Shown: positions 8,835 through 18,246, counted from the stretch's first letter. The stretch is DNA of 64,000 nt from DASWED01 sp036394995 (GCA_036394995.1 DASWED010000089.1:1-64000); one strand, 5' to 3'. The notes: generated by a model from the sequence alone, not told the origin. Program-made: numbers and translations.

Positions 8835-11210
8835 TCAGGCGGGAACCTTCTCCCCGACGAAGGCACTCAGCGCGAGGTACTGGCTCTCGCCGTCCAGGCC
8901 CGCCTCGCGAAGGACCGCGGGGCCGGGGCCGCTCCCCAGGAAGTGACCGTTCCGGAACGGGGACAGGGACGCCTCCCGTCCCCGGGCCGAGGTCACCCAC
9001 CGGTACAGCGTCGGCAGCGTGAAGTCCGTGATCCCGACGGCCTCCGCGGCCACGTCCGCCGGGAAGATCCGGTCACGCTCCCGTGGCGGCAGCGCGTCGA
9101 ACAGCTCCGCGCTGGCCACGTAGTACACGTCGAGGTCGATGCCGTCCGCCAGCAGCAGGGGCAGGGCGTCCTGCACGAACGCGTACGCGACCGCGCTTCC
9201 CTGCAGGACCAGGCTGCCGTCCGGACGCCCCGTCGCCGCGCGCAGCCGGTACACGCCCGTTCGAGCCTCGGCCACCGGAGCCAGGCCCAGGCCCTCCCGG
9301 TCGACGACGATCTCGGTGGGGCGGGTCACGAACGGGAAGATCACGGCGGGGCGGCGCCGCAGCGCCTCCGTGACCAGCGTCCAGATCTCCGCGGGATCCC
9401 ACGGCGTCAGCGTGATGGCGGTACCGGCCGGGAAGTTCTCCTGGACGATCTGGAGGGGCTGGGGGTCCGCGTGCGTGGGCCCGTCCTCCCCGGTCTTCAG
9501 GCCGGCGTGGGCGCAGATCAGGATGGCCGTCCGGTAGGGGTCACCGAACGCGGCCCGCCGGGCCTGCCCCCCGATGGCGTGCAGCCGAGCCGGGATGTGG
9601 GCGAGCGGCGCGAGGAAGGCCCCGTACGACGAACCGACCCCGATGTGCCGCCCGTACCCGGACAGCCCGCACAGGATCCCGGACATGGCGTCCTCGCAGA
9701 TCCCGCCGGTCGCCAGCAGCCGCGCGTCGGCGTTCGCCTGGAGGTCCAGGAAGCCGGCGGGGAACCCCGCGGCCACGCCGTCCACGCTGGTGGATCCCAG
9801 GAGGTCCGCGGCCGCCGACAGCATCGCGCCGCCGCTGGCCCGGTTGTAGTGGTTCAGCACGCGACCCAGCTCGGCCCGGAGCGTGGTGGCGGTCCCGGGC
9901 CTCAGCTCCAGGGCCTCCGGGACCCGCTCGGCCGCCCCAGGCACCGAGGCGTGGGCGAACACCTCGGCCACGTCGGGCGCGCCGTCACGGGGTCGGCGGG
10001 CCCGCGACGTCAACCGCCGCTTCGAGTCGCGGAGCTTCCCGGCCATCCAGTCGACCATGGCGTCCTCGCGCTCCATGACGCGGCGGACCACGGACAGGGC
10101 GTTCCACAGGCACCGCTCCAGCACCGCCTCACCGCCCTGCAGCCGGCACGGTGGGGATGTGGGGTCGGCACAGGTCGGGAGGGCCTCCCCGGAGCCCTCC
10201 ACGAACGGTTCCATGGCCGAGTAGAACTCCGGCGAGCACAGCTTGTGGCCGGCGCCGTGGGACTGGCGTCCCTCGATGCCGTACCGCCACCCCTTGACCG
10301 TGGAGTACACGATCGCCGTGGGCTGTCCGGTGTCGAGCCCGAGCGCCGCTCGCTGGGCCGCCAGGATCTGGCGGAAGTCCTTGCCGTCCGGCACCCACAC
10401 CACGTTCCAGTCCTGGAGCCAGAACAGCTCCCTGGGATCCCACTGCACGTAGTCGCCGGGCTCGTCGCCCGCGCGGCACACCCGGTCCGAGTCGATCGAC
10501 GCCTGGTTCCAGTCCACGTGCACCACAGCGTTGTCGAGCCGCATGGTCCCGGCGGCGGCCAGCGCTTCGGCCACCCGCCCCGGGGTGAGCCCGCCCTCGC
10601 CCTCCACGATGTGGACACGGGGGGCGTCCGGGCCGTACGTGTCGCGAGCCCCCAGGGCCAGGCCGAGGGAGGTGGCCATGCCCACGCCCGACGCGCCGGT
10701 GGCCAGGGGGACGAACGGTGTCGCCGGCGTGGGGTGGCCGTCCAGGGCCCTGGACCCGAATTCCCGGAACAGCGGCGTGTCGGTGATCGGGTTCCGGCGG
10801 AACCCCAGGAGGTCCTCCAGGCGGAGCTGCAGGCGTGGATCGCCCGGGAGGAGATCGGGGGCGGCGATCCGGGCGATCTCGTTGCGCAGGGCCCACATCG
10901 CGTACAGCCCCAGCGCCTTGTGTCCCGCGGCGTAGGAGATCAGGTCGGCGTCGGGCCGGTCCGGCTCGCCGAGGTCGTAGTCCATGGCGTCGAACAGCAC
11001 CGATGCCACGAACCGGCCGGAGGAGATGGAACCCCCCGGATGCCCGGACGTGGGCGCGTAGTTGTAGAGCGCGGTGCACAGCGAGCGATAGATCAGATCG
11101 AACGTCTCGAGGTATGCGAGCTCGGTATCCGGGACCACCTCGGCGGTGACCGCTCCGATCCCCTCGACGTCCACGTACGTGCCGCGGCGCGGCCCGAAAT
11201 CGAATCCCAT
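8835..11210 (-). CDS. Transketolase-family TPP-dependent enzyme, long form
   Basis: 791 residues against about 660-700 for usual transketolases. GHPGGSIS lies near residue 55. The TPP/metal motif near 200 is GEGG followed about 28 residues later by VHVDWNQAS, so the canonical GDG is GEG. GGICEDAMSG near 504 carries the expected catalytic Glu, and GEDGPTH near 574-580 is the classical transketolase signature. Extra sequence between the TPP and pyrimidine domains accounts for the length. The enzyme would transfer two-carbon ketol units in the pentose phosphate pathway. A homodimeric pyruvate dehydrogenase E1 was considered, but the motifs fit transketolase better. ATG chosen at 11210, where homology starts. 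Confidence 0.82.
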   Translation of the reverse strand: MGFDFGPRRGTYVDVEGIGAVTAEVVPDTELAYLETFDLIYRSLCTALYNYAPTSGHPGGSISSGRFVASVLFDAMDYDLGEPDRPDADLISYAAGHKALGLYAMWALRNEIARIAAPDLLPGDPRLQLRLEDLLGFRRNPITDTPLFREFGSRALDGHPTPATPFVPLATGASGVGMATSLGLALGARDTYGPDAPRVHIVEGEGGLTPGRVAEALAAAGTMRLDNAVVHVDWNQASIDSDRVCRAGDEPGDYVQWDPRELFWLQDWNVVWVPDGKDFRQILAAQRAALGLDTGQPTAIVYSTVKGWRYGIEGRQSHGAGHKLCSPEFYSAMEPFVEGSGEALPTCADPTSPPCRLQGGEAVLERCLWNALSVVRRVMEREDAMVDWMAGKLRDSKRRLTSRARRPRDGAPDVAEVFAHASVPGAAERVPEALELRPGTATTLRAELGRVLNHYNRASGGAMLSAAADLLGSTSVDGVAAGFPAGFLDLQANADARLLATGGICEDAMSGILCGLSGYGRHIGVGSSYGAFLAPLAHIPARLHAIGGQARRAAFGDPYRTAILICAHAGLKTGEDGPTHADPQPLQIVQENFPAGTAITLTPWDPAEIWTLVTEALRRRPAVIFPFVTRPTEIVVDREGLGLAPVAEARTGVYRLRAATGRPDGSLVLQGSAVAYAFVQDALPLLLADGIDLDVYYVASAELFDALPPRERDRIFPADVAAEAVGITDFTLPTLYRWVTSARGREASLSPFRNGHFLGSGPGPAVLREAGLDGESQYLALSAFVGEKVPA

Positions 11211-11311
11211 GGCCGAACGCACCCCCTTCTTCGGAGAGCCATCGCGACCATGCGCGATCGGGCTGGGGGCCGTTACGGCCGTTCGGCCCCTCCCGGGGAT
11301 GACCATCGGAC

Positions 11312-11647
11312 CTGCTGAGCGCCGCCCTCGAGGCCCTCCGTCCGCTCGTTCCCGCACTGAAGGGGCACGTCGAGCTGACCGAAGCCGAGACCGGCCTGTT
11401 CGCCGACGTCCTGGAGCGGAGCTCCCTGCTCGCCTCCGACGTGGAGGAGCTTCGCCGGGAGCACGTCGCGATCGGGGACCACCTGCAGGAGCTGATCGAC
11501 CTCCTGGCGTCCCCCGCCGGAGCGGCCGCGGCGCGCGGACGGGTCCGGCAGGCCGTGCCACAGCTGATCGAGGAGTCCGACCGGCACTGCTGCCGGGAGG
11601 ACCACTTGATGTTCGAGGCCTACCTGGCGGGGATCGGAGGAGACTGA
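11312..11647 (+). CDS. Hemerythrin-like (HHE) domain protein, start unresolved, possibly 5'-broken
   Basis: The open frame from 11303 to the TGA at 11645-11647 encodes about 110 residues with HHE-type spacing: GHVELTEAETGLF, REHVAIGDHLQEL and a final DRHCCREDHLMFEAY, typical carboxylate/histidine iron ligands. The frame is closed by TGA at 11300-11302 and holds no ATG or GTG until 11441, which would delete half the domain. CTG 11312 is used here only as a placeholder. ATG 11299 lies one frame away. The first HHE helix with its ligand His is not seen, so a frameshift or a truncated gene is likely. Divergent from the transketolase. Confidence 0.5.
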   Translation: MLSAALEALRPLVPALKGHVELTEAETGLFADVLERSSLLASDVEELRREHVAIGDHLQELIDLLASPAGAAAARGRVRQAVPQLIEESDRHCCREDHLMFEAYLAGIGGD

Positions 11648-11699
11648 CGGGGCGCCCGGCCGGCTCCTCGTCCGCCCGTCGCGGGCCGATCGCGAGTGA

Positions 11700-12122
11700 T
11701 CACGGGAGCAGGCTGACCGAGCCGTCGTCGCGGAGGGTCCAGTCCGGGTTGTGCGCGACCTCCCACGGGTGGCCGTCGGGATCCACGAACACCCCCGAGT
11801 ACCCGCCCCAGAACCTCTCGGCGCCCTCCCGGGGGATCTCCGCCCCCGACGCCCGGGCCAGGCTGATGATCGCGTCCACAGCCGCGGGAGACCGGACGTT
11901 GTGGGCCAGCGTCACGCCGCCCCACCCGCCCCCGTCCTCGACGCCGCTGTCCTCCGCCAGGCTCGCTCGGTCCCACAGCGCCACGACCATGCAGCCCGCC
12001 TGGAAGAACACGACGTCGTCACCGGGTGCGGCGCCGGTCGTCCACCCCAGCGCCTCGTAGAACCGGCGTGACCGCTCGAGGTCGCGGACCCCGAGCGTGA
12101 CCAGGCTCAGGCGTTGTTCCAT
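11700..12122 (-). CDS. VOC-family (glyoxalase/bleomycin-resistance fold) protein
   Basis: 140-residue vicinal-oxygen-chelate protein made of two beta-alpha-beta-beta-beta units. The first begins [20 protein letters not shown] and the second ends [16 protein letters not shown], the most conserved VOC signature with its metal-ligand Glu. GAGGAGTC precedes the ATG. Members act as glyoxalases, dioxygenases, isomerases or drug-binding proteins; the sequence does not decide which. Single gene between the hemerythrin-like fragment and sthA. Confidence 0.8.
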   Translation of the reverse strand: MEQRLSLVTLGVRDLERSRRFYEALGWTTGAAPGDDVVFFQAGCMVVALWDRASLAEDSGVEDGGGWGGVTLAHNVRSPAAVDAIISLARASGAEIPREGAERFWGGYSGVFVDPDGHPWEVAHNPDWTLRDDGSVSLLP

Positions 12123-12265
12123 CGAAGACTCCTCTCGTCGGGGTGATCCATTCTCGCGTTCGCTCCGATCACGCGTCCGATCGCCGGCACCGTACCGGTT
12201 GCGCCCCCGACCAGGTGGGCCTACGGTCTGGTCGTGCTCGGTCGGCCTGTGAGAAGGAGACGGTG

Positions 12266-13669
12266 GTGACGTTCGACTACGACCTCCTGGCGATCGGGTG
12301 CGGGCCGGCCGGCCAGCGAGCGGTGATCCAGGCGGCGAAGCTGGGGAAGCGGGCCGCGGTCGTGGAGCGGCGGCAGGTCGGCGGGGTGTGCGTGATGAGC
12401 GGGACCATCCCGTCGAAGACGCTTCGCGAGGCGGTGATCTATCTCACGGGGCTGGGCCAGCGCGGGATCTACGGGCAGAGCTACCGGCTCAAGGAGGACA
12501 TCACGATGGAGGACCTCCGGGGCCGGGCCGACGACGTGGTCCGCCGGGAGATCGACGTCATCCGCGACCAGCTGGTCCGCAACCACGTGACCCTGCTCGA
12601 GGGCTCGGCCCGGTTCGCCGATCCCCACACCGTCGTGGTGGAGCGGAAGGACGGGGGCGAACGGCCGGTCACGGCGGAGAGCATCGTGATCGCCTCCGGC
12701 ACGAAGCCGGCCCGGCCGCCCTCCGTGGAATTCGACGACCGGACCGTGTTCGACTCCGACGGCCTGGTGGAGATGGACCGGATCCCCGGAGCGCTGGTGG
12801 TGGTGGGCGGCGGAGTGATCGGGATCGAGTACGCCTCGATGTTCGCGGCCCTGGGGACCAAGGTCACGGTGGTGGACATGCGCCGGAGGATCCTGGAATT
12901 CTGCGACGACGAGATCGTGGAGGGGCTCCAGCACCAGCTCCGGGACCTCGGGGTGACGTTCCGGCTGGGCGAGGAGGTCACCGCCGTGGAATCGCTCGAC
13001 CAGGGGGCGTTGATCGAGCTCGCCAGCGGCAAGCGCATCGCGGCGGAGGCCGTGCTGTACTCGGCCGGCCGGGAGGGCGCCACCGAAGGGCTGGACCTGG
13101 AGCGGGCCGGGCTGTCCGTCGACGAACGGGGCCGGATCCCCGTGGGCCGGACCTTCCGGACGAGCGCTCCCCACATCTACGCGGTGGGCGACGTCATCGG
13201 GTTCCCCAGCCTGGCGGCCACGGCCATGGAGCAGGGTCGCATCGCCGCGCTCGACGCGCTGGGCCAGGAGGTCCGGGACATGCAGGAGCTCCTGCCGATC
13301 GGGATCTACACGATCCCCGAGATCAGCTTCGTGGGCAGGACCGAGTCCGAGCTCACCGATGCCGCCATCCCGTACGAGGTGGGCATCTCGAGGTACCGCG
13401 AGCTGGCCCGGGGACAGATCCTGGGAGACTCCTACGGCATGCTGAAGATCCTGGTGTCGCAGGAGGACCGGACGCTGCTGGGGGTGCACGTGCTGGGGAC
13501 CGGCGCCACCGAGCTGGTGCACATCGGGCAGGCCGTGATGGGCAACGGCGGGACCCTCGACTACCTGACCGGGGCGGTCTTCAACTACCCGACGCTGGCA
13601 GAGAGCTACAAGGTGGCCGCCCTCGACGCGAACAACAAGCTCCACGCGGTGCGCCGCCTGGCGGGCTGA
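12266..13669 (+). CDS. sthA: Soluble pyridine nucleotide transhydrogenase (Si-specific)
   Basis: 467-residue flavoprotein of the dihydrolipoamide dehydrogenase superfamily. It has an FAD motif [10 protein letters not shown] near the N-terminus, an NAD(P) motif [19 protein letters not shown] near 175-195, and a second FAD motif [17 protein letters not shown]. The redox-active CxxxxC of true lipoamide dehydrogenases is changed: the segment reads [13 protein letters not shown], keeping one Cys and replacing the second by Thr, as in E. coli SthA (CTHWGT). Length also matches SthA (466). It would transfer hydride between NADPH and NAD+. GAAGGAGA at 12252-12259 fits the GTG at 12266; the adjacent GTG at 12263 is possible. 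Confidence 0.88.
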   Translation: MTFDYDLLAIGCGPAGQRAVIQAAKLGKRAAVVERRQVGGVCVMSGTIPSKTLREAVIYLTGLGQRGIYGQSYRLKEDITMEDLRGRADDVVRREIDVIRDQLVRNHVTLLEGSARFADPHTVVVERKDGGERPVTAESIVIASGTKPARPPSVEFDDRTVFDSDGLVEMDRIPGALVVVGGGVIGIEYASMFAALGTKVTVVDMRRRILEFCDDEIVEGLQHQLRDLGVTFRLGEEVTAVESLDQGALIELASGKRIAAEAVLYSAGREGATEGLDLERAGLSVDERGRIPVGRTFRTSAPHIYAVGDVIGFPSLAATAMEQGRIAALDALGQEVRDMQELLPIGIYTIPEISFVGRTESELTDAAIPYEVGISRYRELARGQILGDSYGMLKILVSQEDRTLLGVHVLGTGATELVHIGQAVMGNGGTLDYLTGAVFNYPTLAESYKVAALDANNKLHAVRRLAG

Positions 13670-13674
13670 CGACG

Positions 13675-14118
13675 ATGGCGAGAGACTTCGACACCATGGT
13701 GCGGCCCGGGCTGGAGGGGCTGCTCGAACCGGGGGAGACACTGCGGGGCCTGGCCGCCGCGACCTTCCAGAAGACCTTCAGCGGCGGGCTCTACGCGATC
13801 GGTGTCACCGACCGGCGCCTCATCCTCCAACCGCTCGACCGGAAGCTCCAGCCGAAGAAACCTGCCCGCTCGGTGGGGCGGGCGGACGTGGCCAAGGCCG
13901 AGCTCGGTGGGGCGGGCGGCGGGGACTTCAACGCGGCATCCGCCGTGATGGACGCGGCCGCCCTGACGCTGGTATTGAGGACGACCGACGGGCAGAAGTT
14001 CAAGCTCTCGATGATGCGCGGCAGCGACGGGGTCCTCGGCGGGCTGAGCGGAGGAGCCGCCCAGCTCCAGGGGGTCACCGCCCTCACCGACTGGCTCCGG
14101 GGCGAGCCCGCCGGGTAG
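13675..14118 (+). CDS. Conserved hypothetical protein, possible PH-like domain
   Basis: 147-residue soluble protein whose ATG follows the sthA stop by 5 bases, so it is probably co-transcribed. The middle, YAIGVTDRRLILQPLDRK, resembles the start of bacterial PH-like (GRAM-like) domains, where a strand ending in TDRRL is common. A later Gly/Ala-rich stretch precedes LTLVLRTTDGQKFKLSM, another beta hairpin. No signal peptide or membrane segment. No function can be assigned. Confidence 0.7.
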   Translation: MARDFDTMVRPGLEGLLEPGETLRGLAAATFQKTFSGGLYAIGVTDRRLILQPLDRKLQPKKPARSVGRADVAKAELGGAGGGDFNAASAVMDAAALTLVLRTTDGQKFKLSMMRGSDGVLGGLSGGAAQLQGVTALTDWLRGEPAG

Positions 14119-14206
14119 CCCTCCGCCTCACGGCCCGAGGTGCGTGCCGGTGGCCGAGGAGAGGCGGCCGGAGCCCAAGCGGCCTCGGAGGGGGAGAATC
14201 TGGCCC

Positions 14207-15751
14207 GTGCTGTTCGAGGACATCGCGCGAGCCTCGGTCGGCGTGGCCGCCACCCCGAAGCGGTTGGAGAAGGTGGCCCGCCTGGCCGAGGCGCTGGGGC
14301 ATGCCTCTCCGGACGAGGTGCCGGTCGCCGTGGCCCACCTGTCGGGCGACATCCCCGGCGGGACCATCGGGGTGGGGTGGGCCTCGCTTCGGGACCCTCC
14401 GCCCCCCGCCGCGACCGCCACGCTCCGGGTCCTGGAGGTCCAGCGGGCGTTCGAGGAGCTCCGTTCGACCGCCGGTTCGGGGTCCCAGACCCGGCGGAGG
14501 GCGATCCTGCACGACCTCCTGGCGCGGGCGACGGCCCCGGAGCAGGCCTTCCTTCGGGGGTTGATGCTCGGCGAGATCCGCCAGGGGGCCCTGGAGGGGT
14601 TGATGGTGGAGGCGGTGGCCAGGGCGTCGGGCGTGGGCGCGGCGGAGGTCCGGCGGGCGGCCATGCTCGCCGGAGACCTGGCCCAGGTGGCCCGAACGGC
14701 GGTGGTCGAGGGCCCGGCCGGCCTGGCCCGGTTCCGGCTCACCGTGCTCCGGCCCGTCCAGCCCATGCTGGCCCAGTCGGCCGAGGGCATCGCCGACGCC
14801 CTGGCCCGGATCGGCGGGCCGGCCGCGATGGAGTGGAAGCTCGACGGCGCCAGGCTGCAGGTCCACCGGCTGGGTTCCGAGGTCCGCGCCTTCACCCGGA
14901 ACCTCGCCGACGTCACCGACCGGGTTCCCGAGGTCGTGGAGTCCGTCCTGGGCCTCCCGGTGCGGTCCGTCGTGCTGGACGGCGAGGCCATCGCGCTCCG
15001 AGCCACCGGTCGGCCCCACCGGTTCCAGTCGACGATGAGCCGGTTCGGTTCGCAGCTGGAGGTCGAACGGCACCGGGCCGCCACCCCGCTGTCGGCGTTC
15101 TTCTTCGACTGCCTGCACCTCGACGGGGAGGACCTCCTGGACCGGCCCGAACGGGCCCGGTTCGAGGCCATGGCCGCGCGGATCCCCGAGGGCCTCCGGA
15201 TCCCCCGGATCGAGACCGACGACCGTGGGGAGGCGGAGGCGTTCTTCGAACAGGCCATCCAGCGGGGTCACGAGGGCGTGATGGTGAAGGCTCCGGGGTC
15301 GCCGTACGAAGCCGGGCGGCGCGGGGCCACCTGGCTGAAGGTCAAGCGGGCCGACACCCTCGACCTCGTGGTGCTGGCCGCGGAATGGGGTCACGGACGG
15401 CGCCGCGGCTTGTTGTCGAACCTCCATCTGGGGGCCCGGGACCCGGCCTCGGGTGGGTTCGTCATGCTGGGGAAGACGTTCAAGGGGATGACCGACGCCG
15501 TCCTGGCCTGGCAGACGGAACGGTTCCAGCAGATCGAGACCGGCCGCGACCCGTACACCGTGTACGTTCGCCCGGAGCTCGTCGTGGAGGTTGCATTCGA
15601 CGGCGTGCAGGCCAGCACGCGGTACCCGGCCGGACTGGCGCTTCGCTTCGCCCGCATCAAGGGATACCGGCCGGACAAGCGCCCCGAGGACGCCGACACC
15701 ATCGACGCCGTCCGGGCCATCCACGCCCGGGGCGCGGACGAGACAGGATAA
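14207..15751 (+). CDS. ligB: ATP-dependent DNA ligase, LigB type
   Basis: 514-residue ATP-dependent ligase close to mycobacterial LigB (507 residues). The N-terminal domain (about 1-190) precedes motif I EWKLDGAR near 208-215, whose Lys is the adenylated residue. Further nucleotidyltransferase motifs include VVLDGEAIAL, FFFDCLHLDGEDL, HEGVMVKAPGSPYEAGRR and TWLKVKRA, then an OB domain ending in GLALRFARIKGYRPDKRPEDAD. GTG 14207 is chosen because homology starts at LFEDIARAS and GGAGGGGGAGA lies about 10 bases upstream; GTG starts at 14144 and 14150 would add a basic tail. Seals nicks in DNA, probably as an accessory to NAD-dependent LigA. Confidence 0.9.
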   Translation: MLFEDIARASVGVAATPKRLEKVARLAEALGHASPDEVPVAVAHLSGDIPGGTIGVGWASLRDPPPPAATATLRVLEVQRAFEELRSTAGSGSQTRRRAILHDLLARATAPEQAFLRGLMLGEIRQGALEGLMVEAVARASGVGAAEVRRAAMLAGDLAQVARTAVVEGPAGLARFRLTVLRPVQPMLAQSAEGIADALARIGGPAAMEWKLDGARLQVHRLGSEVRAFTRNLADVTDRVPEVVESVLGLPVRSVVLDGEAIALRATGRPHRFQSTMSRFGSQLEVERHRAATPLSAFFFDCLHLDGEDLLDRPERARFEAMAARIPEGLRIPRIETDDRGEAEAFFEQAIQRGHEGVMVKAPGSPYEAGRRGATWLKVKRADTLDLVVLAAEWGHGRRRGLLSNLHLGARDPASGGFVMLGKTFKGMTDAVLAWQTERFQQIETGRDPYTVYVRPELVVEVAFDGVQASTRYPAGLALRFARIKGYRPDKRPEDADTIDAVRAIHARGADETG

Positions 15752-15792
15752 CCCCGCACGGAACGGGGAACGTTCCTCCGAGGACAACCGAG

Positions 15793-15915
15793 ATGTCCGG
15801 AGATGCAGCCATGGCCAGCGCGAAGCAGGTGCAGGCGGCCAAGCGCAAGAACATCGCCGGCCGGTCCCGCATGGGCAAGTGGGACCTGATCCAGGCCATC
15901 CGCAAGGCGTCGTAA
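15793..15915 (+). CDS. Small basic Rho_N/SAP-like protein (40 residues)
   Basis: Forty-residue, Lys/Arg-rich peptide ending KRKNIAGRSRMGKWDLIQAIRKAS-like in layout: a basic helix, a G-R-S turn and a second helix, the pattern of the Rho N-terminal or SAP nucleic-acid-binding hairpin. ATG 15793 is preceded by GAGGACA; ATG 15811 with GGAG upstream is an alternative giving 34 residues. It lies 41 bases after ligB and is closed by a strong terminator, so it is a genuine transcription unit end. Binding to DNA or RNA is inferred only from the motif. Confidence 0.65.
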   Translation: MSGDAAMASAKQVQAAKRKNIAGRSRMGKWDLIQAIRKAS

Positions 15916-15938
15916 CAGGGAACGGCGACTCGTTCGGC

Positions 15939-15987
15939 GAACGCGCCGCTCCACCCGACGCCGCGGTGGAGCGGCGCGGTTCGTTTT
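15939..15987 (+). terminator. Intrinsic terminator after the small Rho_N-like gene
   Basis: Perfect 12-bp stem, 15943-15954 paired with 15966-15977, extended by GAAC/GTTC with one bulged base, an 11-base loop, then a TTTT tract at 15984-15987. This is the clearest Rho-independent terminator in the window. Confidence 0.85.
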
Positions 15988-16077
15988 GCCCGACCCCGTG
16001 GAGGGAATACCGGACCCGAACCGAACGCCGACTCACCGGGCGCGAGGTCGCCCGCGCCGAAAGAGGGGTTGCCCGTG

Positions 16078-17640
16078 ATGCGCACGCTCCGAGCCGTCCT
16101 CGCCGTGGCCCTGGTGGGGGCCGCCCTCACGATGGTCGCCGGCCCCGCGGCGGCCCACAACGAACGGTCGGTGGAGTCGCCGCCCCGGCCGGGGCCGTGG
16201 CCGGACGTCGACCGTGTCCAGCCGCACGTGGTGGTGTGCAAGGCCTCCAGCGAGCCCACCGCCTCGGAACGTTCGACGTACCTGAACCGGATCGCGGCCA
16301 CGCGGGGCGAGGCCCGTTCCTACTGGCAGGCCCGGCTGGCAAACTGGAAGCTCAACGCGGTCCTGTGGCCGCAGTGCCGGTTCCACGACATCCAGGCCGC
16401 GGTGAACGCCGTGGCCGGTCACCGCGACATCCTGGTCATGCCGGGGGAGTACGAGGAGTACCCCAGCCGGAAGGCCCCCGACCTCCCGGCCGACGGCTCG
16501 GACGGAACGTACTCCTACGACTTCCAGAAGGCCCACCCGAACGCGATCAACCTCGTCGGGATCATCGGCAAGCCGTCGATCACGTTGCAGGGCACCGGGT
16601 TCGACCGTGACGACGTCGTGATCGACGCCGGGTTCAGCAAGCACGTGGGGATCCGGGTCGACCGTTCGAACGGGTTCATCGCCCGGAACTTCACGGTGGA
16701 GCACGCCGTGGAGCACGGCCTGTACACGATCGAGTCGGACACGTACCTGTACGACGACGTGGCGGGGAAGTACAGCGGCGAGTACCAGCTGTTCGGGTTC
16801 GCCTCCGACCACGGGATCATCCAGAACTGCGAGGCGGTCGGCGGGGGAGACTCCGGGATCTACGTGGGCGGCGCGCCGGACAGCGGACGCATCAACACGA
16901 TCGTGCAGAACTGCCGGATCCACCACAACGTCCTGGGGTTCTCCGGCACGAACGCCAACTACGTCGTGCTCCGCGACAACGACTGGTACGACAACGCCAC
17001 CGGGATCGTGGTCGATGCCGAGTCCGACCACCCGAACTACCCGCCGGGCCACGTCCGGATGGTCGGGAACCGCGTCTACAACAACAACTTCAACGTGTAC
17101 TCCCCGAAGTCGAACGTGAAGCCCATCGGGTTCACGCGGGACACCATTCACGCCCCGGTCGGCACCGGCATCGTCATGGCGTCGTTCAACCACTCGCTGA
17201 TCCGGGGGAACTGGATCTGGAACAACCACGCGCTGGGCATCGGGCTGTCGTCCCTCGAGGTGGAGGATCGCGGCGCGACCGCGACGTACGACACCATCGT
17301 GGGGAACTGGATGACCAGGCCCGGCGGGATCGAGTCCCCCAACGGCACCGACCTGTTCTGGGACGGCATCGGCGAGGGGAACTGCTGGGACCCGAACCAC
17401 GGTGCGAGCTCCACGCCGGAGAGCCTGCCCCGGTGCGACTCGGCGTTCGCCGAGAACGGCCTGCCGAACCCCGCGGAGCCGAATGCGCAGAACATCGCCA
17501 TCGAGGGCGGCCTGATCGTGATGGACCCGGACAAGGGCGAGCTGGTGTGCGACCACACGGGAACGGAACCCTGCCCCTCCGGCCCCGGCCCCAAGGAGGG
17601 CGACAACACCCGCGAGGGCGACGACCCCGACGACTACTGA
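16078..17640 (+). CDS. Secreted right-handed parallel beta-helix protein
   Basis: 520 residues with a classical signal peptide (MRTLRAVLAVALVGAAL, cleavage near GPAAA-HN). From about residue 90 to 400 the sequence has repeated short strands with Asn/Gly turns such as NLVGIIGKPSITLQGTGF, GIRVDRSNGFIARNFTVEH and NYVVLRDNDWYDNATGIVV, the PbH1 pattern of NosD, pectate-lyase-like and carbohydrate-binding proteins. The tail is acidic (GDDPDDY). ATG 16078 is preferred to in-frame TTG 16069 and GTG 16075; AGAGGGG lies upstream. No catalytic triad or lyase motif is evident, so enzymatic activity is not claimed. Confidence 0.75.
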   Translation: MRTLRAVLAVALVGAALTMVAGPAAAHNERSVESPPRPGPWPDVDRVQPHVVVCKASSEPTASERSTYLNRIAATRGEARSYWQARLANWKLNAVLWPQCRFHDIQAAVNAVAGHRDILVMPGEYEEYPSRKAPDLPADGSDGTYSYDFQKAHPNAINLVGIIGKPSITLQGTGFDRDDVVIDAGFSKHVGIRVDRSNGFIARNFTVEHAVEHGLYTIESDTYLYDDVAGKYSGEYQLFGFASDHGIIQNCEAVGGGDSGIYVGGAPDSGRINTIVQNCRIHHNVLGFSGTNANYVVLRDNDWYDNATGIVVDAESDHPNYPPGHVRMVGNRVYNNNFNVYSPKSNVKPIGFTRDTIHAPVGTGIVMASFNHSLIRGNWIWNNHALGIGLSSLEVEDRGATATYDTIVGNWMTRPGGIESPNGTDLFWDGIGEGNCWDPNHGASSTPESLPRCDSAFAENGLPNPAEPNAQNIAIEGGLIVMDPDKGELVCDHTGTEPCPSGPGPKEGDNTREGDDPDDY

Positions 17641-17659
17641 GCGATTCGAGGCCCTCCCG

Positions 17660-17695
17660 TTGACACCGATCGGACCCGCCGGGAGACTCGCCCGG
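17660..17695 (+). promoter_or_regulatory. Promoter of a leaderless gene (TTGACA, 17-base spacer, GAGACT)
   Basis: Perfect -35 TTGACA at 17660-17665, a 17-base spacer, GAGACT at 17683-17688, then 6 bases to the GTG at 17695. Transcription should begin at the start codon itself. Confidence 0.7.
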
Positions 17696-18117
17696 TGGAT
17701 CTGCGGAGATCGCGCCGCCTGACCGCGCTGTGCGCCGTCGTGGTCGCCGTCGGCGGTTCGGCATGCTCGAACGACGAGCACGTCCTGTCATCCTTCGGGC
17801 ACGGGGAGGCTCGCGTCCAGACCCGGAGCGGCAGCTTCGATCTGGTCACGGCCACGGCGACCTTCGATCCCCAGACCCGGGAGGTGGACGGCAGCTGGTC
17901 GGGGGACGGGCGGACGTTCACCGTCGCGGGCCCCGCCCGAGTGGGGTCCTATCCGACGTCGAACAGCTTCGTGGTGGCGCTCGACGGAGGGGGAGGGTTC
18001 TCCTCGCGCGACGGCTCGTGCACCGTCCAGGTGACCCGGGCGGACTCCGACGGCGTGGCCGGCGACTTCGACTGCCGGGACGGCGGGATCTCGGGCTCGT
18101 TCACGCTGTCCCCCTGA
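17695..18117 (+). CDS. Small putative lipoprotein
   Basis: 140 residues with a lipoprotein signal peptide: basic start, hydrophobic core TALCAVVVAVGG and lipobox GGSAC near residue 24. The mature part is beta-rich, with a Cys pair (GSCTVQV and GDFDCRDGG) that could form a disulfide, and ends in ISGSFTLSP. The overall pattern, a series of strands ending in a GxFxCR strand, resembles small actinobacterial lipoproteins of the LpqH type, but this is weak. The GTG is preceded by a leaderless promoter. Function unknown. Confidence 0.7.
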   Translation: MDLRRSRRLTALCAVVVAVGGSACSNDEHVLSSFGHGEARVQTRSGSFDLVTATATFDPQTREVDGSWSGDGRTFTVAGPARVGSYPTSNSFVVALDGGGGFSSRDGSCTVQVTRADSDGVAGDFDCRDGGISGSFTLSP

Positions 18118-18246
18118 CGCGATTCCGAGACGGTCCGGTCCCGCGCGCGCTCGACGCGCGCCACCCGCTTCAGGGCCTCGACCTTCTCGGTCCGGCCGGC
18201 CCCGACCTGCCGCACCGCCGAACCCTCCCGTCCGCCCCTGACACGC

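Noticed and set aside
8007..11318. 1103-codon plus-strand frame opposite the SRPBCC and transketolase genes
   Set aside because: Shadow frame: composition is Arg/Gly/Pro/His-rich without any family motif, while the minus strand carries a clear transketolase.
12266..13669. Dihydrolipoamide dehydrogenase or mercuric reductase
   Set aside because: The redox-active second Cys is Thr (CVMSGT), as in SthA, and length matches SthA.
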